The notes under the pieces were generated by a model. That model did not search any database. It had not been told where the DNA came from and worked only from the letters and a program-made list of their open reading frames with translations. Position numbers and translations under genes: made by a program. Below are positions 26,446 to 33,524 of a DNA stretch of 41,146 bases, piece by piece; within the stretch, counting starts at the first letter, position 1; every line of letters starts with the position of its first letter. This DNA is from Acetobacterium woodii. Lineage in GTDB: Bacteria > Bacillota > Clostridia > Eubacteriales > Eubacteriaceae. Location of the stretch: assembly GCA_016213825.1 (NCBI GenBank), contig JACQZP010000022.1, positions 1-41,146 on the forward strand, written 5' to 3'.

Positions 26446-28455
26446 GTGAATTTTTTGAGAGGCTATTGCGGAAAAATATTGATGGTGAATCTTTCGGATT
26501 CCACCTTTGAAGAAATCGAAATACCCGATACTATTTATGAACATTTTCTATCCGGGGTCGGTTTAGGTGCCTATATTTTATACAAATACGTTCCCAAAGG
26601 TGCCGATCCATTGGGGCCGGATAATATCCTTGGTTTTGTCAGCGGTCTGCTTACCGGTACCGGCAGCTTTATGACCGGCCGGTGGATGGCCGTCTGCAAG
26701 TCCCCCCTCACCGGCGGCTTTGGCGATGCCAATTGCGGCGGCACCTTTTCCCCGGCCATCAAGCAATGTGGTTATGATGGTATCTTTTTTAAGGGGCAGG
26801 CCCAAACACCAGTCATGCTCTTTATCGATAATAAGGGTCCGCAGCTCTTGGACGCCACGGCACTTTGGGGGCTGGATACGGTGGCAACCGAAGCCGCCAT
26901 CAATCAGATGATCACTGCTAAAAAGAAACTTGCCATTGCTACCATCGGTCCGGCTGGCGAACATCAATCGCTGATTGCCGGAATTTCTAACGATGGCGGC
27001 CGAATGGCGGCCCGATCTGGCGTGGGTACAGTAATGGGTTCTAAAAAACTCAAAGCTGTTGTGCTGGCTGGTTCAAAAATGATTCACTGCGAAAATCCGG
27101 AAACCATTAGAACCATCAGCCGGGACTATGCCAAAAAAGTCAAGTCCTCTAATCTGCCGCCCATGGTCACCGGGGCGATCCTGCCCTTAATGGGTAAATC
27201 GATGATTGCCACTGATAAGGCCATTCCCATTGACGGGATGCTGTCGACGGCAATTATGAAAAAATGGGGTACCGGGTTTACCAATACCATGGGTATGACC
27301 ATGGGTGATACGCCAGTAAAAAATTGGAAGGGTTCGGTAGTTGATTTTCCCTATCTCAAGTATCGTCATATGAATCCCGATCTGATCCAAAAACACGAAA
27401 CCCAAAAATATCACTGTTATTCCTGCGTGATCGGATGCGGCGGCTTGTGCGATATCAAGAATGTCACCAACGGCCGTTTTCCTCATACCCACAAACCAGA
27501 GTACGAAACCGTGGCTGCCTTTGGTTCCCTGCTGCTTAATAAAGACCGGGATTCGATCTTTCTAATCAACGAACTCCTCAACCGCGGGGGGATGGACAGT
27601 ATTTCAGCCGGAAATACCATCGCCTTTGCCATGGAATGTTATGAAAAAGGCTGGTTAAATCAAGAAGTCACCAGCGGCCTGGATCTCACCTGGGGCAATG
27701 CCGAAGCTATTATGACCCTGGTTGAACAGATGATTGCCGGAACGGGCTTTGGGGCGATTTTACAGAACGGCGTCAAAAAAGCCAGCGAAATTCTAGGCAT
27801 CGAATCCGCTCCACTGGCCATCCATGCCGGCGGTCAGGAACCCGGTATGCATGATCCGCGACTGGATCCGATCCTTGGTATCCATTATTCCTGTGACCCC
27901 ACCCCGGGTCGCCACACCATCGGTGCCGGTAGTTATTATGCCTACATGCGGATTTGGGAAGACGTGACCTGGGCACCCAAGGTAAAGCTTGGTGAGGATA
28001 AAAGTGAAGAATATGAGGCCACCAATCAGGTTGGTTTAAAATCAATGGTTAATGCCTGTATCAAGCAGATTTTAGACGGTTCCGGCGGCTGTTTCTTTGC
28101 CATGGTCAGTGGGCTCAACCATTTCAAAATCTTTGACTATCTCAACGCCGCTACCGGCTGGCAGAAAACGCCCAATGAATACATGACTATTGGTCTGCGG
28201 ATGCAAACCCTACGCCAGGCTTTTAATGTCCGGGAAGGGATCAATCCCCGGAATTTTAAAATGAACGAACGTCTCAGTGGCCATCCACCCCTAAAAGAAG
28301 GTCCGCTCAAAGGAAAAAGCTTTGATATGGATGAGATGATGGGTGTCCATTATCAATTTATGGGCTGGGATAAAAAAACCGGCATTCCCACTAAAACGGC
28401 TCTTGAGGATCTGGGCTTTTGTGATTTGGAAATGGAGGACGTGACCCATGACTAA
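26446..28455 (+). CDS. aor: Aldehyde:ferredoxin oxidoreductase (tungsten enzyme)
   Basis: A 669-residue tungstopterin enzyme that interconverts aldehydes and carboxylates with ferredoxin. The N-terminal domain reads GYCGKILMVNLSDS, GLGAYILYKYVP and MTGRWMAVCKSPLTGGFGDANCGGTF. The Fe4S4 cluster ligands are Cys324-x2-Cys327-x3-Cys331, with Cys538 as the likely fourth. GPAGEHQSLIAGISNDGGRMAARSG and HDPRLDPILGIHYSCDPTPGRHT are cofactor-contact regions typical of the family. The start is GTG at 26446 behind GGAGGATGAGAG. The ferredoxin gene overlaps its last 8 bases. In acetogens such enzymes use low-potential ferredoxin to reduce acids to aldehydes; substrate is not visible here. Confidence 0.94.
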   Translation: MNFLRGYCGKILMVNLSDSTFEEIEIPDTIYEHFLSGVGLGAYILYKYVPKGADPLGPDNILGFVSGLLTGTGSFMTGRWMAVCKSPLTGGFGDANCGGTFSPAIKQCGYDGIFFKGQAQTPVMLFIDNKGPQLLDATALWGLDTVATEAAINQMITAKKKLAIATIGPAGEHQSLIAGISNDGGRMAARSGVGTVMGSKKLKAVVLAGSKMIHCENPETIRTISRDYAKKVKSSNLPPMVTGAILPLMGKSMIATDKAIPIDGMLSTAIMKKWGTGFTNTMGMTMGDTPVKNWKGSVVDFPYLKYRHMNPDLIQKHETQKYHCYSCVIGCGGLCDIKNVTNGRFPHTHKPEYETVAAFGSLLLNKDRDSIFLINELLNRGGMDSISAGNTIAFAMECYEKGWLNQEVTSGLDLTWGNAEAIMTLVEQMIAGTGFGAILQNGVKKASEILGIESAPLAIHAGGQEPGMHDPRLDPILGIHYSCDPTPGRHTIGAGSYYAYMRIWEDVTWAPKVKLGEDKSEEYEATNQVGLKSMVNACIKQILDGSGGCFFAMVSGLNHFKIFDYLNAATGWQKTPNEYMTIGLRMQTLRQAFNVREGINPRNFKMNERLSGHPPLKEGPLKGKSFDMDEMMGVHYQFMGWDKKTGIPTKTALEDLGFCDLEMEDVTHD

Positions 28456-28660
28456 CTCAAAGAAACCAGTTATTGATTATGCCAACTGTATGGCCTGTGG
28501 CATCTGTTCTGGAGATTGCCCGCTGAGCTGTATCGTCCTACGAAAAACCGATATTGACAGCTACCATAAAGCCTACCCGGTGCTGGATGACTACTACCTC
28601 TGTAATGGCTGTACCCGTTGTGCGAAAGCCTGTCCAATGGAAGCGATTAAGATGATGTGA
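28448..28660 (+). CDS. 2[4Fe-4S] ferredoxin
   Basis: A 70-residue electron carrier with two cluster motifs, CMACGICSGDCPLSC (about 14-28) and CNGCTRCAKACP (about 54-65). The linker between them is longer than in clostridial 55-residue ferredoxins. It overlaps the AOR gene by 8 nt (start ATGACT inside GTGACCCATGAC), so it is translated with it. It is the probable electron partner or small subunit of AOR. Confidence 0.92.
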   Translation: MTNSKKPVIDYANCMACGICSGDCPLSCIVLRKTDIDSYHKAYPVLDDYYLCNGCTRCAKACPMEAIKMM

Positions 28661-28678
28661 GCACGAAATTAAACAGTT

Positions 28679-28763
28679 TACCCATATGAAATTATTGAGA
28701 TAGCAGTCTTTCCAAAAGTTATCCTTGACTGAAATCATTTATAATTCACGTATGGGTATTTTT
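28679..28763 (+). terminator. Terminator-like long-range hairpin after the AOR operon
   Basis: TACCCATA (28679-28686) pairs with TATGGGTA (28751-28758), which is followed by TTTTTG. Just inside, AAATTAT and ATAATT extend the stem after a small internal loop. The enclosed loop is about 45 nt, so folding is less certain than for short hairpins. Confidence 0.4.
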
Positions 28764-28793
28764 GTATTAAAAAATTTTCTTTTATTTTTTACA

Positions 28794-28815
28794 TTTAGGT
28801 TATATTTATCCTAAA
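28794..28815. promoter_or_regulatory. Candidate autoregulatory operator of the antitoxin gene
   Basis: Inverted repeat TTTAGG-N10-CCTAAA lies about 30 bp before the antitoxin start. It sits between a TTTACA-like -35 box (28788-28793) and a TAAAAT -10 candidate. Phd/YefM antitoxins commonly bind such palindromes in their own promoter. Confidence 0.45.
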
Positions 28816-28846
28816 ATAGGGTATGATAGAAAAAAAGGAGGTGTTT

Positions 28847-29095
28847 ATGATGCAGATTGACACCAAAAATCTAGTTTCGATTTCTGAAGCTAACCAGAAC
28901 TTTTCCAAAGTTGCTCGTCTTGTCGACGAAAATGGCGCTGCCATTATCCTGAAAAACAACACGCCTCGGTATGTCTTAATTGAATTTAGTCAGTTTCAGA
29001 AAGAAGAAATCAGCAGCGATGAAGATGCGAATACTATAGCTAAGAGAATATTATCCAAACATAAGGTGGCCTTTGAGGAATTAGTAAAATCTTAA
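28847..29095 (+). CDS. Orphan Phd/YefM-family antitoxin
   Basis: An 82-83 residue protein; two adjacent ATGs (28847, 28850) follow AAAAGGAGG. The N-terminal Phd fold is clear (LVSISEANQNFSKVARLVDENGAAIILKNNTPRYVLI; key pattern SxxEANQNFSKVxRxVdExG...IlkNnxPryVli), followed by an acidic and Lys-rich C-terminal tail that would neutralise a toxin. No toxin gene (RelE, Doc or PIN type) follows: the next 257 bp lack an open frame with a ribosome-binding site. It may act as a stand-alone regulator, or pair with a toxin elsewhere. It sits immediately before the CRISPR locus. Confidence 0.85.
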   Translation: MMQIDTKNLVSISEANQNFSKVARLVDENGAAIILKNNTPRYVLIEFSQFQKEEISSDEDANTIAKRILSKHKVAFEELVKS

Positions 29096-29102
29096 ATTAT
29101 CA

Positions 29103-29131
29103 TATACAATTTTAATAAATTCGGGTATAAT
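29103..29131 (+). promoter_or_regulatory. Promoter of the crRNA-like guide
   Basis: TATACA (29103-29108), 17 bp, TATAAT (29126-29131). The predicted start near 29138 coincides with the beginning of the first degenerate repeat, so the transcript would begin at the guide itself. Confidence 0.65.
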
Positions 29132-29136
29132 CAATT

Positions 29137-29239
29137 TTCGAACCACAACAGATTTTTTGTATTTAAATTGTGTTATTAAAATGTATCTCATTCAATAACT
29201 CTGCCGAACCATAACATATGATGTTAAACCTTTTTAAAT
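29137..29239 (+). ncRNA. Stand-alone crRNA-like guide (CreR-type) with two degenerate CRISPR repeats
   Basis: The first degenerate repeat at 29137-29168 keeps GAACCA.AACA and ends GTATTTAAAT against GTTTTTAAAT in the array, but its hairpin region is altered and 2 nt longer. A single 34-nt spacer follows (29169-29202), within the 34-38 nt of the array. The second repeat at 29203-29239 has one change near its start, keeps the AACAT-ATG-ATGTT hairpin and carries a 7-nt insertion before TTTAAAT. Spacer positions 1-5, 7-10 and 13-18 match 29275-29292, next to and overlapping the cas promoter. Processing by Cas6 would give a handle ATTTAAAT, one base from the array handle. This layout is that of CreA/CreR RNAs. 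Confidence 0.8.
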
Positions 29240-29274
29240 ATGTTGAGTTTGGGTAGATACTCAATTACTAATCA

Positions 29275-29308
29275 TGTGTAATTATTATGTATATATTTTC
29301 TTATTGAC
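29275..29308 (+). promoter_or_regulatory. Partial-match target of the guide, overlapping the cas -35 box
   Basis: The site lies on the plus strand with TCA immediately 5' (29272-29274), the PAM position for type I systems; TCA is a functional PAM in clostridial I-B systems with related repeats. It matches the guide at 15 of the first 18 positions (mismatches at 6, 11 and 12; every sixth base is unpaired in type I complexes) but only 5 of the last 16. Such a target can be bound but should not trigger Cas3. The last 5 bases of the site cover the -35 hexamer. Confidence 0.75.
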
Positions 29309-29332
29309 AATTTGCATATTTGGGAGTAGTAT
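29304..29332 (+). promoter_or_regulatory. Promoter of the cas operon
   Basis: TTGACA (29304-29309), 17 bp, TAGTAT (29327-29332). Start near 29339 would leave a leader of about 14 nt before cas6 at 29353. The candidate array promoter in the leader uses the same TAGTAT hexamer. Confidence 0.75.
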
Positions 29333-29352
29333 TATTACAAAGGAGGCGCAAA

Positions 29353-30045
29353 ATGAAAATATTATCCTACGAAGTAAAAATTTATGTGTTAAAAGATATT
29401 CCTAACACCCTATTGATGCAGAAACAGTGCGAGCTTATCGATACCTGTTTTGTAAACGATGCCAAGTGGTCAGTATGGCATAAAACAAATCAGTTTAAAA
29501 ACTATTCATTTGCTGGCTGCATTCCCGTGGAGGCAAATAAAATCTATCGTGAAGGTAACGTCTATTCTTTCACTCTCCGAACCTTCAATGAAGAACTCGG
29601 ACAGTTATTTATGTCGACACTACAAAACGCTTATACCCCATTTTTAAAGGTTCTAACCATTAAATCAAAAATATTACCTCAAGTTCAACTCGCAAAAATC
29701 TATACCCTTACTCCCTGTGTACTTAAGACCGATAACGGTTATTGGCGCACCGTTATGAATCTTGATACATTTGAAAGAAGATTGCGTGAAAACCTGATTA
29801 AGAAGTACAATCTTATTACCAATACTAAAATTGACGAAGACTTTACCTTTTTTTCTCATATCAAATTCGATAACCATAAACCGATCGCCGTCCCCTATAA
29901 AAATGTCAACCTTTTAGGAGACAAGGTAACCCTCATGGTTGAACCCAACCCATCTGCCCAAAAGCTTGCCTACGCGGCCTTGGGCTGCGGATTATTAGAA
30001 GCAGGCTCTCGTGGTTTTGGTTTCTGTGGTTATAAATTCGCCTAG
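29353..30045 (+). CDS. cas6: CRISPR-associated endoribonuclease Cas6
   Basis: Processes precursor crRNA within repeats and leaves the 8-nt 5' handle. It is 230 residues from the ATG at 29353 behind AAAGGAGG; the longer frame from 29320 would cross the promoter. Family features are the ferredoxin-like fold with FAGCIPVEANKIYREGNVYSFTLRTFN in the N-terminal half and the glycine-rich C-terminal loop LLEAGSRGFGFCGYKFA. First gene of the cas operon; cas8b starts 11 bp later. Its likely RNA substrates include both the array transcript and the guide upstream. Confidence 0.92.
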   Translation: MKILSYEVKIYVLKDIPNTLLMQKQCELIDTCFVNDAKWSVWHKTNQFKNYSFAGCIPVEANKIYREGNVYSFTLRTFNEELGQLFMSTLQNAYTPFLKVLTIKSKILPQVQLAKIYTLTPCVLKTDNGYWRTVMNLDTFERRLRENLIKKYNLITNTKIDEDFTFFSHIKFDNHKPIAVPYKNVNLLGDKVTLMVEPNPSAQKLAYAALGCGLLEAGSRGFGFCGYKFA

Positions 30046-30056
30046 GAGGTGATAAT

Positions 30057-31820
30057 ATGCTAAAAGATTGCATTGATATTTTTGAGCGAAAATATTCTTC
30101 GGCTGGCGATGCTTTGATTACTGACAATTATACACTCGATCCCGGCACCTATATCCTGGTTGATTTGGACGGTCAAATCATTGATCAAAAAGATGTGATC
30201 AAAAATAACTTTGATCGCATTGGGTTTGATGACTTTATTGAGTGCGATTATCTATCCAAATTATTGGATATGAACAAGCCAATCGATGGGAAAAAAGTAA
30301 TTCACAGCAATAACTATCTGAGTTTCTGGATAAAAAAAGACAACTTGCTGCCGAATAATAATGGCAATACCAAACTTAGTCTAGACATTATTAATAACTA
30401 CTACAGTATTTTGGAAAATCCAAGACTCAAGTATACAAAAAAAAGCCTTGAACTGTATGACGACCTTGAGACATCAATTGGCGCTCCCAACCTTGAAATA
30501 CTCGAATTTTGTAAAACGTGGATCACCGAGCATATTTTTTCATTCATTAACGATCCTAAAATCAAATTTGATAAAACTTATTTAAAAATCTTTTTTCTGG
30601 CTGACCTGAGTCTGTATCACCAGGAAAGTCAACGCTACTTTCTGCCTAATATCTATAACACTACCGATTACAACATGTTAATTAATGATCAGATCTTTGG
30701 GCTGCCCAACAACAACATGGGAATGAACGCTAAAAAACCATATCTTGAGAACAAAACCCGTATCAAAAGCAAGGTTCCTTATCTCCTTTCCACTGACGAC
30801 GTTTATATTCAAAAAAAGTTCTTCGACTACTTGTATAATTATGCCAACCAGGGAAAAACAAATGTCTATTTCAGCACTGACAGCAATGATCCAGATCCCA
30901 TCTATCCTTATGAAAGCAGCCAGGCTCACACTAAAAATTTGAATGGCTATTTTCTAAGAATTCAAAAAGGTAAAGAGCTGGAAATACGGGATTATGACTT
31001 AATCACCGGCTATTCACCGGATCTTGATCACTTTGTCATTCAGCAGGTTATTCCTATTCCCAAGGACGCCCATTCCGATCTGACCTACGGTAATAATCTT
31101 AATTTAGAAAGTGTTCAGCATGTTATCAATACGACTTTTTTTAGAAAATTTTTAACCACAAATTATTTTACAGACGCTGGCGATATCAGGCTGAATGATT
31201 TCAGAGTCAAAGAAGAACTCTTACGATGTCGAAACGGTTTTTTCACCTGGGTTTATAAGGGGGATGCCCGGACGATTAAAAACCTCTTTCCCCAAAGCTC
31301 CCTTGAACTGATTAAAAACTCGATTGGTAACGGTCATTTTATTAAAGCCGTTGAACAATTTAATGTGCGCGACGGATTTATCACTTATTTTAAAGGAGGA
31401 ACAAGCATGGCAGATCAGTTAATTCCAATTAGAAAGAGATTACGCGAAAAACTAAACAGCACTGACGATCATTCCATTGAAAACGATCTGGAATATTTCT
31501 ATGCCGTTGGTCAGATTACTAATTATTATTTATCCCGAAGCAAATCGAGCAAAAAGCCGGTTTACTCAACCGTTAATCCGGTTGTCAATTGCAAATCAAA
31601 TGAGAAATTAAAAGATCTCCTGACACGACTCTTTCTCAAATACAATTACGATATTCAAGCTAACCGTCGTTTCGGCAATCTCCAGAGTATGATTTTTGCC
31701 TATGTACCTGATGGTCCCATGGATTCAACGACCTTAATTGCCGGTTATTTAAGCCCAAATCTACTTTATGAATCAAACAAAGAAACCAAAACACAGGAGG
31801 AAACTACAAATGTTGAATAA
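30057..31820 (+). CDS. cas8b: Type I-B Cascade large subunit Cas8b (Csh1-like)
   Basis: Large subunit of the I-B effector complex that reads the PAM and recruits Cas3; 587 residues. It starts with LKDCIDIFERKYSSAGDALITDNYTLDPGTYILVDLDG, of which the YILVDLDG segment and the DNLLPNNNGN region are typical of Csh1/TM1802-type proteins. The last 137 residues are mostly helical and have their own internal start signal (see the Cas11b entry). AGGAGGTGATA precedes the ATG. Its 3' end overlaps cas7 by 11 nt. Confidence 0.9.
   Translation: MLKDCIDIFERKYSSAGDALITDNYTLDPGTYILVDLDGQIIDQKDVIKNNFDRIGFDDFIECDYLSKLLDMNKPIDGKKVIHSNNYLSFWIKKDNLLPNNNGNTKLSLDIINNYYSILENPRLKYTKKSLELYDDLETSIGAPNLEILEFCKTWITEHIFSFINDPKIKFDKTYLKIFFLADLSLYHQESQRYFLPNIYNTTDYNMLINDQIFGLPNNNMGMNAKKPYLENKTRIKSKVPYLLSTDDVYIQKKFFDYLYNYANQGKTNVYFSTDSNDPDPIYPYESSQAHTKNLNGYFLRIQKGKELEIRDYDLITGYSPDLDHFVIQQVIPIPKDAHSDLTYGNNLNLESVQHVINTTFFRKFLTTNYFTDAGDIRLNDFRVKEELLRCRNGFFTWVYKGDARTIKNLFPQSSLELIKNSIGNGHFIKAVEQFNVRDGFITYFKGGTSMADQLIPIRKRLREKLNSTDDHSIENDLEYFYAVGQITNYYLSRSKSSKKPVYSTVNPVVNCKSNEKLKDLLTRLFLKYNYDIQANRRFGNLQSMIFAYVPDGPMDSTTLIAGYLSPNLLYESNKETKTQEETTNVE
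31407..31820 (+). CDS. cas11b: Internally translated small subunit Cas11b
   Basis: Inside cas8b and in the same frame, AAAGGAGG at 31392-31399 stands 7 bp before an ATG at 31407 (residue 451 of Cas8b). Translation from it gives a 137-residue protein beginning MADQLIPIRKRLREKL, helix-rich as expected for Cas11. Type I-B, I-C and I-D systems are known to make their small subunit from the 3' end of cas8 in this way, and no separate cas11 gene is present. The strength of this internal site matches the starts of the flanking cas genes. Confidence 0.85.
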   Translation: MADQLIPIRKRLREKLNSTDDHSIENDLEYFYAVGQITNYYLSRSKSSKKPVYSTVNPVVNCKSNEKLKDLLTRLFLKYNYDIQANRRFGNLQSMIFAYVPDGPMDSTTLIAGYLSPNLLYESNKETKTQEETTNVE

Positions 31821-32757
31821 GCGAATTTACGGTGTTCTTGGAATTAAATCAGTAATGGCAAATTGGAATGCCGATTTTACTGGGTTTCCTAAATCCATCT
31901 CTACTGGCGAAGTTTTCGGAAGTGACAAAGCGCTAAAATACCCAATCAAACGGATGTGGGAAGATCAGGGCGAAAAAGTCATCTATCTCAAGTCTTTTAA
32001 AACTGACCAGGATAAAAAGAAAGGGGAACCAGATGCCGTAAAAGTCCGTCCCAAGTCTTTGAAAGAACGCTACGAAGAAGTTTTTAATGTTCCAAACTTA
32101 AAAGATGAACGGGATAATCTTACTGTTTTAAAAAATTTATTTGCCGCCATCGATATAAAAAACTTTGGTGCTACCTTTGCTGAAGAGGGAAATAACCTTT
32201 CGATTACTGGTGCTGTTCAAATTACTCAAGGTTTTAATAAATACGACGGTCATAATGTTGAAGAACAGCAGATTCTTTCGCCCTTTAGAGACAGTACTAA
32301 AGACGAGGCTGACCAATCCACTTTGGGAACAAAAATCGTCAGCAATGAAGCCCATTATTTTTATGGTTTTGCGATTAATCCCAGTGTTTATAAAAACTTC
32401 ATTGAAATGGGTGTTACTGATGGTTATACTCAGGAAGATTATGATAAATTCAAAACTGCTGCATCCGTAGCTGCCACCTCTTATAATACCAACGCCAAGG
32501 TTGGCTGTGAAAACGAATTTGCGCTTTTTATTGAAACGGAACCCGAACTTTATTTGCCCGACCTAGCCCAATATATTACTTTTGAAAAAAATCCAGACGG
32601 TAAAGATATCATTCACCTGGGAATGACTGATTTAATTAACAATCTTGAAAGCCGCGTTCTTTCGGTGGAAATTCATTATAATCCCTATACGACCATCCTT
32701 GAAGGAGAATTAAATAAAGCCAAACTCTTTAATATCTTTACAAAAGCTGAGGTATAA
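31810..32757 (+). CDS. cas7: Type I-B Cascade backbone subunit Cas7 (Csh2)
   Basis: A 315-residue RNA-binding subunit that polymerises along the crRNA spacer. The start is the ATG at 31810 behind AGGAGG inside the end of cas8b. Csh2 hallmarks are RIYGVLGIKSVMANWNADFTG, STGEVFGSDKALKYPIKRMW and the central ITGAVQITQGFNKYDG region, with a C-terminal acidic segment. cas5 follows after 2 bp. Confidence 0.94.
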   Translation: MLNKRIYGVLGIKSVMANWNADFTGFPKSISTGEVFGSDKALKYPIKRMWEDQGEKVIYLKSFKTDQDKKKGEPDAVKVRPKSLKERYEEVFNVPNLKDERDNLTVLKNLFAAIDIKNFGATFAEEGNNLSITGAVQITQGFNKYDGHNVEEQQILSPFRDSTKDEADQSTLGTKIVSNEAHYFYGFAINPSVYKNFIEMGVTDGYTQEDYDKFKTAASVAATSYNTNAKVGCENEFALFIETEPELYLPDLAQYITFEKNPDGKDIIHLGMTDLINNLESRVLSVEIHYNPYTTILEGELNKAKLFNIFTKAEV

Positions 32758-32759
32758 AT

Positions 32760-33515
32760 ATGGAGACACTCACCTTTAAGCTTAGCGGCGAAACCGGGTT
32801 TTTCAAACAACCGGATGTCAATACCTATCAATATTACACCTACGGGCATATTCATAAGGTTGCATTATTAGGAATATTCGGTGCCATCTTAGGATTAGAC
32901 GGCTATAACCAACAACAAAAATCAGATATTTATCCTCAATTCTATGACCAATTGCAACATTTAAAAGTTGCCATTCGGCCTTTAAACGAAGAGGGGTATA
33001 TTCCCAAAAAGGTACAGGTTTTTAACAACTCTGTTGGTTATGCATCCAAAGAAGAGGGTGGCAATCTGATCGTCAAGGAGCAATGGTTGGAAAAGCCGGC
33101 CTGGCAAATTTATTTGTTGTGTGAGAACTTGGAAGCCGACTTATTACTTCAAAATTTGAAAAAGCGACTCCTTGAAAAACGTTTTGTCTATCTCCCCTAT
33201 CTTGGGAAAAACGATCACTATGCCAATATTGAAGAAATCGCAGTTTATCCACTCGAGATACGATCACCAGATTCACCGATTCGCATCCACAGCCTTTTTC
33301 CCAAATTATCTGGAACACTGGTTCCTCAAGATGATTTATTTTCTGATGATATGGAAGAACTCGATTTTAAATATGAAGAACGGCTGCCACTGACTATCGA
33401 TTCCTGTTCCAATCAGTATCAGACCATCCCATTTATTTACACCAATATTCCGGTAAAATTTTCAGATACGACAACTCTATACCAGGCTAACAAAACGAAT
33501 CTTATCTTTTTTTAG
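32760..33515 (+). CDS. cas5: Type I-B Cascade subunit Cas5
   Basis: A 251-residue subunit that caps the 5' handle of the crRNA. The N-terminal part METLTFKLSGETGFFKQPDVN and YGHIHKVALLGIFGAILGLDGY is the RAMP/Cas5 N-domain of the Hmari/I-B type. The start lies two bases after the cas7 stop, with a weak upstream Shine-Dalgarno, consistent with translational coupling. cas3 follows after 9 bp. Confidence 0.92.
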   Translation: METLTFKLSGETGFFKQPDVNTYQYYTYGHIHKVALLGIFGAILGLDGYNQQQKSDIYPQFYDQLQHLKVAIRPLNEEGYIPKKVQVFNNSVGYASKEEGGNLIVKEQWLEKPAWQIYLLCENLEADLLLQNLKKRLLEKRFVYLPYLGKNDHYANIEEIAVYPLEIRSPDSPIRIHSLFPKLSGTLVPQDDLFSDDMEELDFKYEERLPLTIDSCSNQYQTIPFIYTNIPVKFSDTTTLYQANKTNLIFF

Positions 33516-33524
33516 GAGATTGCC

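Noticed and set aside
28740-28846. Antitoxin promoter as target of the crRNA-like guide
   Set aside because: Only an A/T-rich middle stretch is shared and the first eight positions do not match, unlike the cas promoter site.
29137-29239. CreTA toxin-antitoxin RNA pair instead of a cas regulator
   Set aside because: No toxin RNA or small toxin frame was recognised, and the guide's best match is the cas promoter. Still, a second role as CreA cannot be excluded without data.
29320-29352. Upstream GTG/ATG start for cas6
   Set aside because: It would place the start inside the cas promoter -10 region; the ATG at 29353 has AAAGGAGG.
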